NCBI GenBank assembly: GCA_958295975.1
Contig: OY282446.1
Span: 2,333,289-2,397,288, forward strand
DNA length: 64,000 nucleotides
Source of the DNA: Tepidiformaceae bacterium
GTDB lineage: Bacteria; Chloroflexota; Dehalococcoidia; Tepidiformales; Tepidiformaceae
Reading direction: 5' to 3'
Under the pieces are notes generated by a model, which was not told the origin of the DNA, searched no databases, and worked only from the letters and a program-made list of their open reading frames with translations. Shown in pieces: positions 31,846 through 40,043 of the stretch (positions are counted from its first letter, which is position 1; each line of letters starts with the position of its first letter). Both the position numbers and the translations under genes were made by a program.

Positions 31846-32780
31846 GCGTCGAGCGCCTTCCCCAGGAACGCGACGATCGCCGCCAGCGCCTCGCCCGCCG
31901 CGGGCACACTCTCGATCTGGAGGAAGGCGTGCGTCGCGCCCTCGCAGACGCGCAACTCGACCGTCGCCCCCGCCTCCGTCAGCGCCCGCGCGAACCCGCG
32001 CGATTGCGCCAGCAGCGGATCGCGCGTGCCCGCCGTCAGGAACGTCGGGGGGAAGCCGCCGAGCCGCGGGCTCAGGCGCGGGCTCACGGAGGGGTCCGCC
32101 AGCAGGGCCTCGTCCGCGCCCGCGCCGAGGTAGTCCTCCATCTGCCAGACGAAGGTGCGCCCGTTCACGAAGGGCGAGTCCTCCGGCAGGCGCAGCATGC
32201 CGGGGAAGTCGTAGACGCCGTAGGGCAGGACGGCGGCGCGGAAGGGCGTCGCGCCATCGCGCGCCAGCAGGCGGTCGAGCGCCGCCGCCGCCAGGTTGCC
32301 GCCGGCGGAATCGCCCATGATCGCCAGCCGCGCCGGATCGGCCCCCAGCGCGCCCGCCTCCGCCGCCAGCCAGTCCGCCGCCGCCACGCAGTCGTCGAGC
32401 CCCGCCGGATGGGGATGCTCCGGGGCGAGCGCGTAGTCCACGCTGGCCACGAGGAAGCCGCGTTCGGCCAGCCGCCGCGCCAGCTTGTCGTGCGTGCGCG
32501 GCGAGCCCGCCACCCACGATCCGCCGTGCGTGAAGAGGATGGCCGGATGCGGCCCCGCGCCGTCGGGCGGATAGAGGTCGGCGGTCAGGGGTTCCCCGCG
32601 GCGGCTGGCGATGGCGCGCCCGCGCTCCACGGGCCGGTCGGGCGCGCCCAGGTTCAGCACCTCCGCCGTGGCCGCCCAGCGTTCGCGAATCTCGATGCCG
32701 CGCACGCGGGGCAGGTCGGGGGGCGGCGGCGTCTCGTAGAACTGGAGGACGGCGGCGATGAACGCATCGAGGTCCGCCAT
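31842..32780 (-). CDS. Alpha/beta hydrolase, HSL-type esterase
   Basis: A 312-residue esterase of the hormone-sensitive lipase group. Oxyanion-hole HGGSWVAGS lies near residue 85 and the nucleophile in MGDSAGGNLA. The acid is in TAGTRDPLLAQ and the His in CEGATHAFL. It would hydrolyse short-chain acyl esters. Its ATG overlaps the stop of the GNAT gene as ATGA, and the PHA synthase lies two genes upstream, so it may act on hydroxyalkanoate oligomers, but this is inference from position. Confidence 0.88.
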   Translation of the reverse strand: MADLDAFIAAVLQFYETPPPPDLPRVRGIEIRERWAATAEVLNLGAPDRPVERGRAIASRRGEPLTADLYPPDGAGPHPAILFTHGGSWVAGSPRTHDKLARRLAERGFLVASVDYALAPEHPHPAGLDDCVAAADWLAAEAGALGADPARLAIMGDSAGGNLAAAALDRLLARDGATPFRAAVLPYGVYDFPGMLRLPEDSPFVNGRTFVWQMEDYLGAGADEALLADPSVSPRLSPRLGGFPPTFLTAGTRDPLLAQSRGFARALTEAGATVELRVCEGATHAFLQIESVPAAGEALAAIVAFLGKALDA

Positions 32781-33406
32781 CAGGCCCCTTCCACGGCGTG
32801 GATCACGCCCGTGGCGATCTTGGTGCGCTGCCCCGCCTCCACGTCGTGGCTGAGGATGACGAGGTCGTGCGTCTGGCCGTCGCGGTCCTTCACGTGGTCG
32901 CGCAGCAGCGCCTCGGGCCGGAAGCCGAGCGAGCGGAAGACGGAGATCGCCTCCGGCTGGTCCACCGTCATCTGCGCCACCAGCTTCTCCATGCCCATCT
33001 CCAGGGCGACGCGCAGCGCCTCCTCCGTGAGCAGGCGCCCGATGCCCAGCCCGCGCATGTCCTCGGCCACGAGCACGCGCAGCTCGGCCACGTGCCGCGC
33101 CCACGTCTGGTCGAGGCGGTCGACCGAGCCGTAGCCGTGGATGCCGTCCTCCTCCACGAGCAGCAGCGTGTGCTTGCGTCCCGAGTCGAGGCGCTCCACC
33201 CAGTACTCCACCTGGTCCGGCTGCGTGATGTCCTGGCGCAGGAAGAGCAGGTCGTGGTGCGGCAGCCCGCGCGCGAACTCCAGCATGGCGGGGGCGTCGT
33301 CGCGCGTCATCACGCGCAGCGTCGCCGCGCGCCCCGCGATCACGCCCGTCGCCGGGTAGCGCTCGCCGGCGTTCACCGACTTCAGATCGAACGAACCGAA
33401 AGCCAT
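32780..33406 (-). CDS. GNAT-family N-acetyltransferase
   Basis: A 208-residue acetyltransferase. The acetyl-CoA loop is in VAEDMRGLGIGRLLTEEAL (R/QxxGxG/A), preceded by strand ELRVLVA and followed by VFRSLGFRPEALLRDHVKD. The start at ATG 33406 overlaps the end of the PHA synthase gene by 25 bases. The acceptor is unknown, probably a protein or small amine. The overlap with phaC and with the esterase indicates one operon. Confidence 0.86.
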   Translation of the reverse strand: MAFGSFDLKSVNAGERYPATGVIAGRAATLRVMTRDDAPAMLEFARGLPHHDLLFLRQDITQPDQVEYWVERLDSGRKHTLLLVEEDGIHGYGSVDRLDQTWARHVAELRVLVAEDMRGLGIGRLLTEEALRVALEMGMEKLVAQMTVDQPEAISVFRSLGFRPEALLRDHVKDRDGQTHDLVILSHDVEAGQRTKIATGVIHAVEGA

Positions 33407-34455
33407 TGGTCCAATTTCGGCCACAGGCGGTACATGGCGTTGCCGCCGGCCACGAGGCTGGCGTGCCCTCCGCGCAGGATGACCTCCTCCTTCTCCTCGG
33501 AGCCCACCCGCTCCAGCATGGGCCGCGCCGCCGCGTGGGGCACGATGTGGTCGTGCTGGGCCATGGCGTGGATCATGGGCACGCGGATGGCGGAGAGGTC
33601 CACCCGCCGCCCGTCCAGCTCCAGCGTCCCCTCCAGCAGCGCGTTCTTCCAGTAGAGCTCCTTGATCATCTGCCGGAAGGCCTCCCCCGCGAAGGGGATC
33701 TGGTCCGCGGCCCAGCGGTCCACCAGCATGAAGGATTTGACGTAGCGGTCGTCGCGAATGCGGTCGAGCACCTGGATGGGGCTCGTCAGCCGCCCCGTCG
33801 GGCGGAGCATGTCGAAGGCCGACAGCATGATCTCCCCGGGCACGTTGCCCAGCGTGTCCACGATGCGGTCCACGTCGAAATAGCGCTGGTCCGTCCACTG
33901 GCTGAAGAGGCCCATCTGCTGGAAATCGACGGGCGTGGTGAGGCAGGCGATGTTGCGTACGGGGGAATCGTGCGTGCCCGCGTACATGAGCGTGAGCGAG
34001 CCGCCCACGCAGTAGCCCAGCAGGTTCAGATCGGACTCGCCCGAATCCGCCAGCACGCGCTCCACGCAGTCCGGGATGAAGGACAGGGCGTAATCCTCCA
34101 GCCGCAGCCCGCGGTCCTCCTCGCGCGGCAGGCCCCAGTCGATGAGGTAGACGTCGTAGCCCTGCCGCACGAGGAACTCCATCATGCTCTGCCCCGGCGT
34201 CAGGTCGAGGATGTAGGGCTTGCTCACCAGCGAGGTGATCACCAGCAGGGGGATGCGGTACACCTCGTCCGTCTGGGCGTGGTAGTGGTAGAGCTTCATG
34301 GGGCCGCGCGCGTGGATCGTGTCCCGCGGCGTGGCCCCCACCTGCGGGTCGTCGAGCGAGATGTACTCGAGCCCGACCAGCCCGCGGCGGAGGACGGCCT
34401 CGACCGTGGTCTGGACCTGTTGGGCGATGTCGGGCGTGCTGGCGGCGGCGCTCAC
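33382..34455 (-). CDS. phaC: Poly(3-hydroxyalkanoate) synthase, class III-like PhaC
   Basis: A 357-residue synthase that polymerises (R)-3-hydroxyacyl-CoA into storage polyester. The lipase-like box is LLGYCVGGSLTL with catalytic Cys149. The Asp is in MAQHDHIVP and the His in RGGHASLVAGG. PVDFQQMGLFSQWTD and the short N-terminus match class III/IV enzymes, which need a partner subunit. That partner is probably the gene immediately upstream (34540-34947). It starts at GTG 34455. A strong GC hairpin lies in the gap before it. Confidence 0.93.
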   Translation of the reverse strand: MSAAASTPDIAQQVQTTVEAVLRRGLVGLEYISLDDPQVGATPRDTIHARGPMKLYHYHAQTDEVYRIPLLVITSLVSKPYILDLTPGQSMMEFLVRQGYDVYLIDWGLPREEDRGLRLEDYALSFIPDCVERVLADSGESDLNLLGYCVGGSLTLMYAGTHDSPVRNIACLTTPVDFQQMGLFSQWTDQRYFDVDRIVDTLGNVPGEIMLSAFDMLRPTGRLTSPIQVLDRIRDDRYVKSFMLVDRWAADQIPFAGEAFRQMIKELYWKNALLEGTLELDGRRVDLSAIRVPMIHAMAQHDHIVPHAAARPMLERVGSEEKEEVILRGGHASLVAGGNAMYRLWPKLDQWLSVRSI

Positions 34456-34474
34456 CGGTCACTCCGCCCCGGAA

Positions 34475-34489
34475 CGGGGGCTTCCCCCG
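34475..34489 (-). other. GC hairpin between the PHA synthase subunit genes
   Basis: CGGGGG-AAG-CCCCCG on the transcript, 20 bases before phaC's GTG. There is no U-tract, so it looks like an RNA processing or stability element that could set the ratio of the two subunits, and not a terminator. TTCCGGGG occurs on both sides. Confidence 0.35.
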
Positions 34490-34539
34490 AATCGTACCCC
34501 GGAATGGCGGTACGCGACGGCGGCGAGGTTGCGGGAACG

Positions 34540-34947
34540 TTAATTCGCGTGCGAATTGGCGCCCGCGTCGGGCGGCGGCTCGGGGCGCTTCGTGCGCCGC
34601 GGGCGCGGGCGTCCCCCCGCGGACGACGCCGACGCGGCCCCGTCCAGGCCGGCGAGCTGCGCCTCCACCGCCGCCAGCCGGTTCTCGATGGCCAGCAGGC
34701 GGTCGCCCAGCGCGAGGATGTCCGTGCGCGTGGGCACGTTCATGGTCATGAACCAGGAGCCCATGGCCTCGTTCATCGTCTTCTGGAAATGGAGGAAGAC
34801 GTCGAGGTTGCGCCCGAGGCCCCGGCTGAACTCCTCGGTGCCCATGATCTGGTTGAAGAACTCGTTCCACTGCCGTTCCGAGCGGGTGGCCCACTCGCGC
34901 CAGGCGGCGGAGAGATCGGGGATGCCGGCGGTGTCGGCGGCGCTCAT
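34540..34947 (-). CDS. PHA synthase partner subunit (PhaE/PhaR-like)
   Basis: A 135-residue helical protein: AWREWATRSERQWNEFFNQI at residues 15-34, LGRNLDVFLHFQKTMNEAM, FMTMNVPTRTDILALGDRLL and a coiled coil IENRLAAVEAQL, ending in a basic Pro-rich tail. The VPTRTDILALGDRL..IE..L..VE pattern is shared with PhaE, PhaR and phasin-type proteins that bind class III/IV synthases. Position directly before phaC supports that role. Whether it is closer to PhaE or PhaR cannot be decided here. ATG 34947 overlaps the regulator's stop. Confidence 0.77.
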   Translation of the reverse strand: MSAADTAGIPDLSAAWREWATRSERQWNEFFNQIMGTEEFSRGLGRNLDVFLHFQKTMNEAMGSWFMTMNVPTRTDILALGDRLLAIENRLAAVEAQLAGLDGAASASSAGGRPRPRRTKRPEPPPDAGANSHAN

Positions 34948-35339
34948 GGGGTTCCCTCCCCGTTGGTCTCGGTCGCGGTCCCGTCGTTCTCGAAGCCCGC
35001 GAGCGCCCCGCGCAGCACCTCGCGGTAGCGCTCCAGCCCCTCGACCCAGGCGCGCAGGAACAGCTCCCCCGCCGCCGTCAGCGAGTACATGCGCCGCGCC
35101 GGGCCCTGGTCCGAGGTGTCCCAGAAGGAGGAGACGAAGCCGCTGCCCTCCAGCTGCCGCAGGGCGCGGTAGACCGTGCCGCTGTCGGGCTGGGGCAGCC
35201 CCGTCGCGTCCAGCTGCCGCGCGAGCTGGTAGCCGTAGGCGTTGCAACCCTTGAGGAAGGCGAGCAGGCTCGTGGCCAGCAGTTCCCCGTGGAGACGCGG
35301 CTCCGTGCCCATGCGCGCGCGGGCGCTCCCTTCGGCCAT
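34944..35339 (-). CDS. PadR-family transcriptional regulator
   Basis: A 131-residue winged-helix protein. It shows LLATSLLAFLKGCNAYGYQLARQL, then SGTVYRALRQLEGSGFVSSFW (recognition helix and wing) and RRMYSLTAAGELFLRAW, the PadR/YqjI pattern, plus a C-terminal dimerisation helix. As first gene of the PHA operon, divergent from the phasin gene, it probably represses both; the intervening 116 bases should hold its operator. ATG 35339 was chosen from the domain start. Confidence 0.87.
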   Translation of the reverse strand: MAEGSARARMGTEPRLHGELLATSLLAFLKGCNAYGYQLARQLDATGLPQPDSGTVYRALRQLEGSGFVSSFWDTSDQGPARRMYSLTAAGELFLRAWVEGLERYREVLRGALAGFENDGTATETNGEGTP

Positions 35340-35415
35340 GCCCCCATTCTCGCGCCCGCGTCCGTTAGCGGCAAGACGCGGCAATGTGCGGGTTGCATCT
35401 AGCGGCGCGACGCCG

Positions 35416-35421
35416 TAGCCT
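35416..35421 (+). promoter_or_regulatory. -10 element of the phasin gene
   Basis: TAGCCT, 34 bases before ATG 35456, with CGGAGG as ribosome site. The neighbouring bases 35360-35415 separate it from padR and contain related GTTAGCGGCAAGACGCGGCAA and TCTAGCGGCGCGACGCCG patches, plausible PadR sites, each given here only in part. Confidence 0.4.
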
Positions 35422-35455
35422 TCCCCGCACACATACCGTCCACGGAGGTTCCACG

Positions 35456-35938
35456 ATGGCCGAAACGACGCAGTCCGACCACTACTTCCAGGCGCTGCTC
35501 GCCAGCTACGACGCGCTCGCGCAGGCGATGGAGCAGGCCAGCGAACGCGGCATCACGCTCTCGCGCCAGCTGATCGCCGACGTGCAGGCGGGGCAGCGGC
35601 AGTCCCTCGAGCTGGCCCGGCAGATGGCCGCCAATCCTTCCGACATGGCCGCGGCCTACTCCGCCGTGATGGAGACGGTGGTGGCCGCCCAGAGCCAGGC
35701 GCTCGAGTTCACGCAGGCCGCCTACCGCGAGGCGCTGGCCGCCAGCGGCGAGGCCCGCGAGGCCCTGGACGCGCTCCTCGCCGCCAGCCGCGCCGCCGCC
35801 GAGGCCGCCCTCTCCCTCTCCCGCGACTGGCAGAACTCCAACCCCTGGAGCGACCTCATGCGGCAGGGCATGGCCACCTTCGGCATGGCCGCGCCGGAGC
35901 CGCCCGCGGCGGAACCCGCCGGCAAGGCCAGCGCCTAG
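35456..35938 (+). CDS. Phasin-like PHA granule protein
   Basis: A 160-residue, almost entirely helical amphipathic protein: LLASYDALAQAMEQASERG, LSRQLIADVQAGQRQSLELA and a later FTQAAYREALAASGEAREAL helix, with a short Pro/Ala tail. That composition and its place divergent from the PHA operon fit phasins, which coat polymer granules and control their size. It starts at ATG 35456 behind CGGAGG. It shares a CTAG stop overlap with the convergent hydrolase gene. Confidence 0.78.
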   Translation: MAETTQSDHYFQALLASYDALAQAMEQASERGITLSRQLIADVQAGQRQSLELARQMAANPSDMAAAYSAVMETVVAAQSQALEFTQAAYREALAASGEAREALDALLAASRAAAEAALSLSRDWQNSNPWSDLMRQGMATFGMAAPEPPAAEPAGKASA

Positions 35939-36774
35939 CCGCCCCGCTCCTCCGCCAGCAGCTCGGCCACCCGCTGGTAGGCCGTGGCGTTGTAGACGAT
36001 GCCGTAGTGGCTCGTGGCGATGCCGGTGTTCAGGTCCGGCTCCGTCTCGTGGCAGCTCTCCGGCCGCACCAGCCCGTCGTGCCGCGCGTAGAGCGCGCGC
36101 CGCCGGAAGGGCGCGCGCCGCGGGCGCATGATGTTGGCCGTGAAGCGGCAGGCGCAGTGGCCGCTGAAGCAGGTCCCTTCCACGTGCCAGGTGAGCGGCG
36201 ATCCCCCCCGCCGCCGCACCGCCGCCATGCCCTCGATCAGGGCCGGATGCACGTAGGCCACCTCGTGGAAGGGCGCGGCCAGCGAGATCAGCAGGTCCAC
36301 CATCTCGGGATGATCGAAGGCCACGCTGCGCGCGATCAGCGCCCCCAGGCTGTGCCCGATGAGGCGCACGCGGCAGCCCGTCTCCGCCGCCGCCCGCCGC
36401 ACCGCCCCCAGCACCAGGTCCGCGGAGGCGTCGGGGCAATCCACGTTCAGCCCCAGCCCCGAGTAGTAGGGCCGGTAGCCGATGCGCGCCAGCCACCAGT
36501 AGAGCTCGACCAGCGAAAGGTCCGTGCCCAAGAACCCCGGCACCACCACCACCGGCTGGCCCTCGCCGTGGGGCGCGCCCCAGCCGTAGTAGACGGGCGA
36601 GCAGCGCAGGTTCAGCCATTCCTGCCAGATGCCCAGCTCGTTCCAGACGGGCGTGAAGGCGGGCTGGACGGAGTGGTCGTCCGGATACCAGTCCGCGAAC
36701 GGCGCCAGCGCCTCCGCCGGAGGGACGTCCCCCGGCGGCGCGCCCGCGTCGATCTCCCCGATGCTCCTCGCCAT
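35935..36774 (-). CDS. Alpha/beta hydrolase, lipase-like
   Basis: A 279-residue hydrolase: VVVVPGFLGTDLSLVELYWWL near residue 75 and the nucleophile elbow LIGHSLGALIARSVAF near residue 140, followed by ISLAAPFHEVAYV. A Cys-rich segment CFSGHCACRF is unusual, and the final His is probably in TSHYGIVYN. The PGFLG opening occurs in lipases and PGAP1-like esterases. Position next to the phasin gene suggests a lipid- or PHA-related esterase. No signal peptide is seen. Confidence 0.78.
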   Translation of the reverse strand: MARSIGEIDAGAPPGDVPPAEALAPFADWYPDDHSVQPAFTPVWNELGIWQEWLNLRCSPVYYGWGAPHGEGQPVVVVPGFLGTDLSLVELYWWLARIGYRPYYSGLGLNVDCPDASADLVLGAVRRAAAETGCRVRLIGHSLGALIARSVAFDHPEMVDLLISLAAPFHEVAYVHPALIEGMAAVRRRGGSPLTWHVEGTCFSGHCACRFTANIMRPRRAPFRRRALYARHDGLVRPESCHETEPDLNTGIATSHYGIVYNATAYQRVAELLAEERGG

Positions 36775-36816
36775 CCGCTACTCAAGGGCGCTCGCGGGCG
36801 GTCCGCGACCCCCGCC

Positions 36817-37287
36817 CTAGCCCTCGCCCCCCAGATCGCGGTCGTAGGCCTCGAAGATGAGGTCGACGCCCGCCGCCATGTGGTGGCGCACGTCGCCCTG
36901 CAGCCTGCCCGCGTCCGAGCGCAGGCGGGCGGCGTCCACCTTTCCCGCCGCGATCTGGCCCGCCACGTCCTCGCGCAGCTCGTCCGTGCGCCGGATGAGG
37001 GAGGGGTGCTCGGCGCGGGCGCGATCGATGCGGAAGTTCAGGTGGGGGGCCAGTTCGGCCATCTCGTCGAGGCTGCCGCCGGGCGCTTCCGCCGTCTCGC
37101 TGTGTTCGCGCAGCACCGCGGCCAGCCCGTCGAGTGCGTCGCGCAGCCCCCCGGCCCAGGCCAGGCGGTCGCCCGCGGCGGGCGCGATGATGGCATCGTC
37201 CATGCGTTCGCGCGCGCGCTTCAGGGCCTCGTGCCCGCTCAGCCGCGGCCCGCCGAACTCCTCGCGCATCGCCTCGCCGTCGCTCAT
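36817..37287 (-). CDS. Helical protein of unknown function, possibly hemerythrin-like
   Basis: A 156-residue all-helical protein starting at ATG 37287 behind GGGGAGG. Helix 1 is HEALKRARERMDDAI, helix 2 LRDALDGLAAVLREHSETAE, then LAPHLNFRIDRARAEHPSLIRRTDEL, written here in two parts of the chain, and a final helix to the C-terminus. His residues in H(x)..REH..H..EHP positions suggest a four-helix bundle of hemerythrin type, but the spacing is not convincing. A TACCCT -10 lies at 37323-37328. Confidence 0.62.
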   Translation of the reverse strand: MSDGEAMREEFGGPRLSGHEALKRARERMDDAIIAPAAGDRLAWAGGLRDALDGLAAVLREHSETAEAPGGSLDEMAELAPHLNFRIDRARAEHPSLIRRTDELREDVAGQIAAGKVDAARLRSDAGRLQGDVRHHMAAGVDLIFEAYDRDLGGEG

Positions 37288-37348
37288 GGCTCGCCTCCCC
37301 TCGGGGCGCTGCTCTCCCTGCAAGGGTACACCACCGGCGGACCGCGCA

Positions 37349-37421
37349 TGGGCCCGGGGAGACTCGAACTCCCGACCGTTGGATTAAAAGTCCACTGCTC
37401 TGCCGGCTGAGCTACAGGCCC
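37349..37421 (-). tRNA. tRNA-Lys (anticodon TTT)
   Basis: A 73-base cloverleaf: acceptor GGGCCTG paired with CGGGCCC (one G-U), D-arm GCTCAGCCGGCAGAGC, anticodon stem-loop with CTTTTAA, and T-arm GGGAGTTCGAGTCTCCC. The discriminator is A and CCA is not encoded, so it must be added after transcription. The flanking genes are on both strands. Confidence 0.96.
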
Positions 37422-37443
37422 GCCACGATCTTAGCGCAAGGCT

Positions 37444-37449
37444 GTACAA
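37444..37449 (+). promoter_or_regulatory. -10 element of the Rieske oxygenase gene
   Basis: TACAAT, preceded by TG two bases earlier (GCTGTACAAT), 21 bases before ATG 37471 with GAGGAGG between. It lies immediately upstream of tRNA-Lys on the opposite strand. Confidence 0.5.
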
Positions 37450-37470
37450 TGCCCCCGCGAGGAGGAAGCC

Positions 37471-39117
37471 ATGGTCGAGACCCTGACCGGCACGAACCGC
37501 TCCGCGGGCATCTCCGTGCAGGAGCTGCTGGCCCACGACACGCGCCCCGTGCCGGAGTACCTGAGCCGCGAGGCGCCGCTGCCGCCCGGCCCCACGCTCG
37601 TGCCCGTCGAGCGCTACTTCTCGCGCGCGTTCCAGGAGCGGGAGAACGAGCAGCTGTGGAAGCACGTCTGGCAGATGGCCTGCCACGAGGACGACATCCC
37701 CAACGTGGGCGACTACATGCCCTACGAGATCGCGGACCTCAGCTTCCTCATCGTGCGCAGCGCGCCGGACGAGTTCCACGCCTTCCGCAACGCCTGCCTC
37801 CACCGCGGGCGGCGGCTGAAGGAGCGCCCGGGCAAGCAGACGCACGAGCTGCGCTGCCCCTTCCACGCCTGGGCCTGGCATCTGGACGGCACGCTCAAGG
37901 AGATCCCCTGCCAGTGGGACTTCCCCTACGTCGACCCGGCGGAGCAGAACCTGCCCGAGGTTCCGCTGGGGCGCTGGGGGCGCTTCCTCTTCATCAACCC
38001 CGACCCGAACGCCGAACCCTTTGAGGAGTTTCTCGGCGATTTCCCCGTGAACTTCGAGCTGCTGCCCTACGAGAACCGGCACAAGGTGGCCGAGGTTCGC
38101 AAGGTGCTGCGCTGCAACTGGAAGGTGGCGCAGGACGCCTTCGCCGAGTCCTGGCACGTGTTCTCCACGCATCCGCAGGTGGTCTGGGGCTTCGGCGACT
38201 GCAACGCGCAGTTCGACGCCTTCGGCAACTACTCGCGCCAGCACAACCCCGCCGGCGCGCCCAGCCCCCACCTCGAGGGCGTCGACTGGACGCCCCTGCC
38301 GCCCTCGCCCGACGGACGCCCGCGCGAGCGCCACGCCTTCACCGGGGCCATCTACGAGCGCCGCGACGACGGCAACGTGGACGTGACCATGCCCAACGGA
38401 CGCCACGGCGTCTTCACGCAGGAGGCCGTCTGGGTGGAGGGCGAGCTGGGCCACGCCGACCTGCACCTCTGCCAGTGGGTGGCCGGTCCGCAGGTGGCGG
38501 CGCCCCTCGCCATGCCCGCCCCCGAGGATGAGCCCGCCGCGAATGGGGCCGCCCCCGACGGCGGCGAGCTGTACGCGCAGATCGGGGAGAACGGCGACGC
38601 CGCGCCGGAGACGCGCGAGGAGCGCGTGCGCGCCACCGCCGCCGTGCGCGCGAAGGCCGCGCAGGGCGTGCGCGAGGCCATGCGCCCCCTGCTCGGCGAC
38701 GTGGTGGACCGCGTCTGCGATTCGGAGCTGACGGGCAACATCTACTTCAACCTCTTCCCCAACCTCATGCCCAGCAGCGCCTTCGGGCCGATGGCCATCT
38801 GGTTCCGCTTCCGCCCCAACGGGAACGATCCGGAGGAGTGCATCATGGAGGCCATCTGCATCGCGCCCACGCCGGAGGGCACGACGCCGCCGCCCGCGCC
38901 GCCCGTGCATGTGCTGGACCCCGACGACAGCTGGACGGAGGCGGAGGAGCTCGGCGGGCTGGCCATGGTCATGGACCAGGACACGGGCAACATGCCCTGG
39001 GTGCAGCGCGGCGTGCGCTCCCTCGAAAGCGGCGTGCTCCAGCTGGCCGACTACAACGAGGCCAAGCTGCGCCACTTCTACCTGCTGCTCGAGGAGTACC
39101 TCGAGCGGGAATGGTAG
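37471..39117 (+). CDS. Rieske-type aromatic ring-hydroxylating oxygenase, alpha subunit
   Basis: A 548-residue oxygenase. The Rieske 2Fe-2S site is CLHRGRRL followed by CPFHAWAW (Cys, His, Cys, His). The mononuclear iron site is in QDAFAESWHVFSTHP, the Asp-His-His cluster that bridges to the Rieske centre. An insert rich in acidic and Ala residues at about 350-415 makes it longer than usual (430-460). It would hydroxylate or demethylate an aromatic or steroid-like substrate using a ferredoxin and reductase, not encoded here. The substrate is unknown. No beta subunit is visible nearby, so a homomultimeric enzyme is likely. Confidence 0.92.
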   Translation: MVETLTGTNRSAGISVQELLAHDTRPVPEYLSREAPLPPGPTLVPVERYFSRAFQERENEQLWKHVWQMACHEDDIPNVGDYMPYEIADLSFLIVRSAPDEFHAFRNACLHRGRRLKERPGKQTHELRCPFHAWAWHLDGTLKEIPCQWDFPYVDPAEQNLPEVPLGRWGRFLFINPDPNAEPFEEFLGDFPVNFELLPYENRHKVAEVRKVLRCNWKVAQDAFAESWHVFSTHPQVVWGFGDCNAQFDAFGNYSRQHNPAGAPSPHLEGVDWTPLPPSPDGRPRERHAFTGAIYERRDDGNVDVTMPNGRHGVFTQEAVWVEGELGHADLHLCQWVAGPQVAAPLAMPAPEDEPAANGAAPDGGELYAQIGENGDAAPETREERVRATAAVRAKAAQGVREAMRPLLGDVVDRVCDSELTGNIYFNLFPNLMPSSAFGPMAIWFRFRPNGNDPEECIMEAICIAPTPEGTTPPPAPPVHVLDPDDSWTEAEELGGLAMVMDQDTGNMPWVQRGVRSLESGVLQLADYNEAKLRHFYLLLEEYLEREW

Positions 39118-39135
39118 CGGGGGGTCGTTCCGCTC

Positions 39136-40020
39136 CTATCCGTTGAGGAAGGGCGCGAGCAGCGTGAGCGTGTCCGGCGTGGAGGGCGCGATCTGGACGC
39201 GGTCGATGCCCAGCTCGCCGAGGCGGCGCAGGTTGGCGGCCACGCGCTCCGGCTCGCCGAGGAAGCCGCCGAAGAGGCGGTCGCCCATGGCCTCCCCCTG
39301 CGCGCGCAGGGCCGGGTCGGGGCCCGCCCCCACCAGCGCGAGGAAGCCCAGCGGCGTCTCCGGCGCCGCCTCCCGCGCCAGCGCCACGCGCGCGCGCAGG
39401 TCGTCCTCGGAGTAGGCGGCCACGCGCGCGGCGAACTCCATGGGGTCGCCCGCGTCGCTCACGGAGAAGCCCATCAGCTCGATGCGGTCCACGTGCGGCG
39501 CGGCCCCCCGCAGCGTGCGCGGCCCCGCCGAGGAGGCGATGAGGACGGGCGGCGGCTTCGGCAGCGGCCCGATGGCCGGAATCTCGATGTCGTAGTACTC
39601 CCCGCGGAAGCGGCACGCGCCCGTGTGCAGCAGCTCGCGCACGATCGGCAGCGCCTCCAGATAGGCCCCCGCGCGGTCCCGCGCGGAGGGGAAGGCATGG
39701 CCCATGCCCGTGATCTCGTGCTCCGCCCAGCCCGCGCCCAGCCCCGCCTCCAGCCGCCCCCCGGAGACGCGGTGCAGGGCCAGCGCCGCCTGCGCGAACT
39801 CCACCGGCGAGCGCACGAGGTTGTTGCCGAAGGCGATCATCACGCGCGTGCGCTCCGTGGCCAGCGCGAAGGCCGTGGCCGTCACCCACACGTGCGGGTG
39901 CGGCTGCGGCGAGGAGATGTGGTCGGCCACGGAGATGACCGGGTAGCCCTCCGCCTCGCGCTCCCGCGCCCACTGCATGGGGTCGTCGTCGACGCTGATG
40001 AAATTGGGGCAGAACTCCAC
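39136..40020 (-). CDS. LLM-class F420/FMN-dependent oxidoreductase
   Basis: A 294-residue luciferase-like TIM barrel: EREAEGYPVISVADHI, VWVTATAFALATERTRVMI, FGNNLVRSPVEFAQAAL, then RLEAGLGAGWAEHEITGMG, a strong bacterial luciferase/F420 signature. It would transfer hydride or oxygen with F420 or FMN; which is not clear. GTG 40020 has CGGAGG six bases upstream and is preferred over TTG 40041. The MFS gene upstream ends 23 bases before it. Confidence 0.88.
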   Translation of the reverse strand: MEFCPNFISVDDDPMQWAREREAEGYPVISVADHISSPQPHPHVWVTATAFALATERTRVMIAFGNNLVRSPVEFAQAALALHRVSGGRLEAGLGAGWAEHEITGMGHAFPSARDRAGAYLEALPIVRELLHTGACRFRGEYYDIEIPAIGPLPKPPPVLIASSAGPRTLRGAAPHVDRIELMGFSVSDAGDPMEFAARVAAYSEDDLRARVALAREAAPETPLGFLALVGAGPDPALRAQGEAMGDRLFGGFLGEPERVAANLRRLGELGIDRVQIAPSTPDTLTLLAPFLNG

Positions 40021-40043
40021 GCGGGCCTCCGTGCGCCCCAATC

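Noticed and set aside
34475-34489. Rho-independent terminator between the PHA subunit genes
   Set aside because: The hairpin lacks a U-tract and sits between two genes expected to be coexpressed; kept only as a hairpin.
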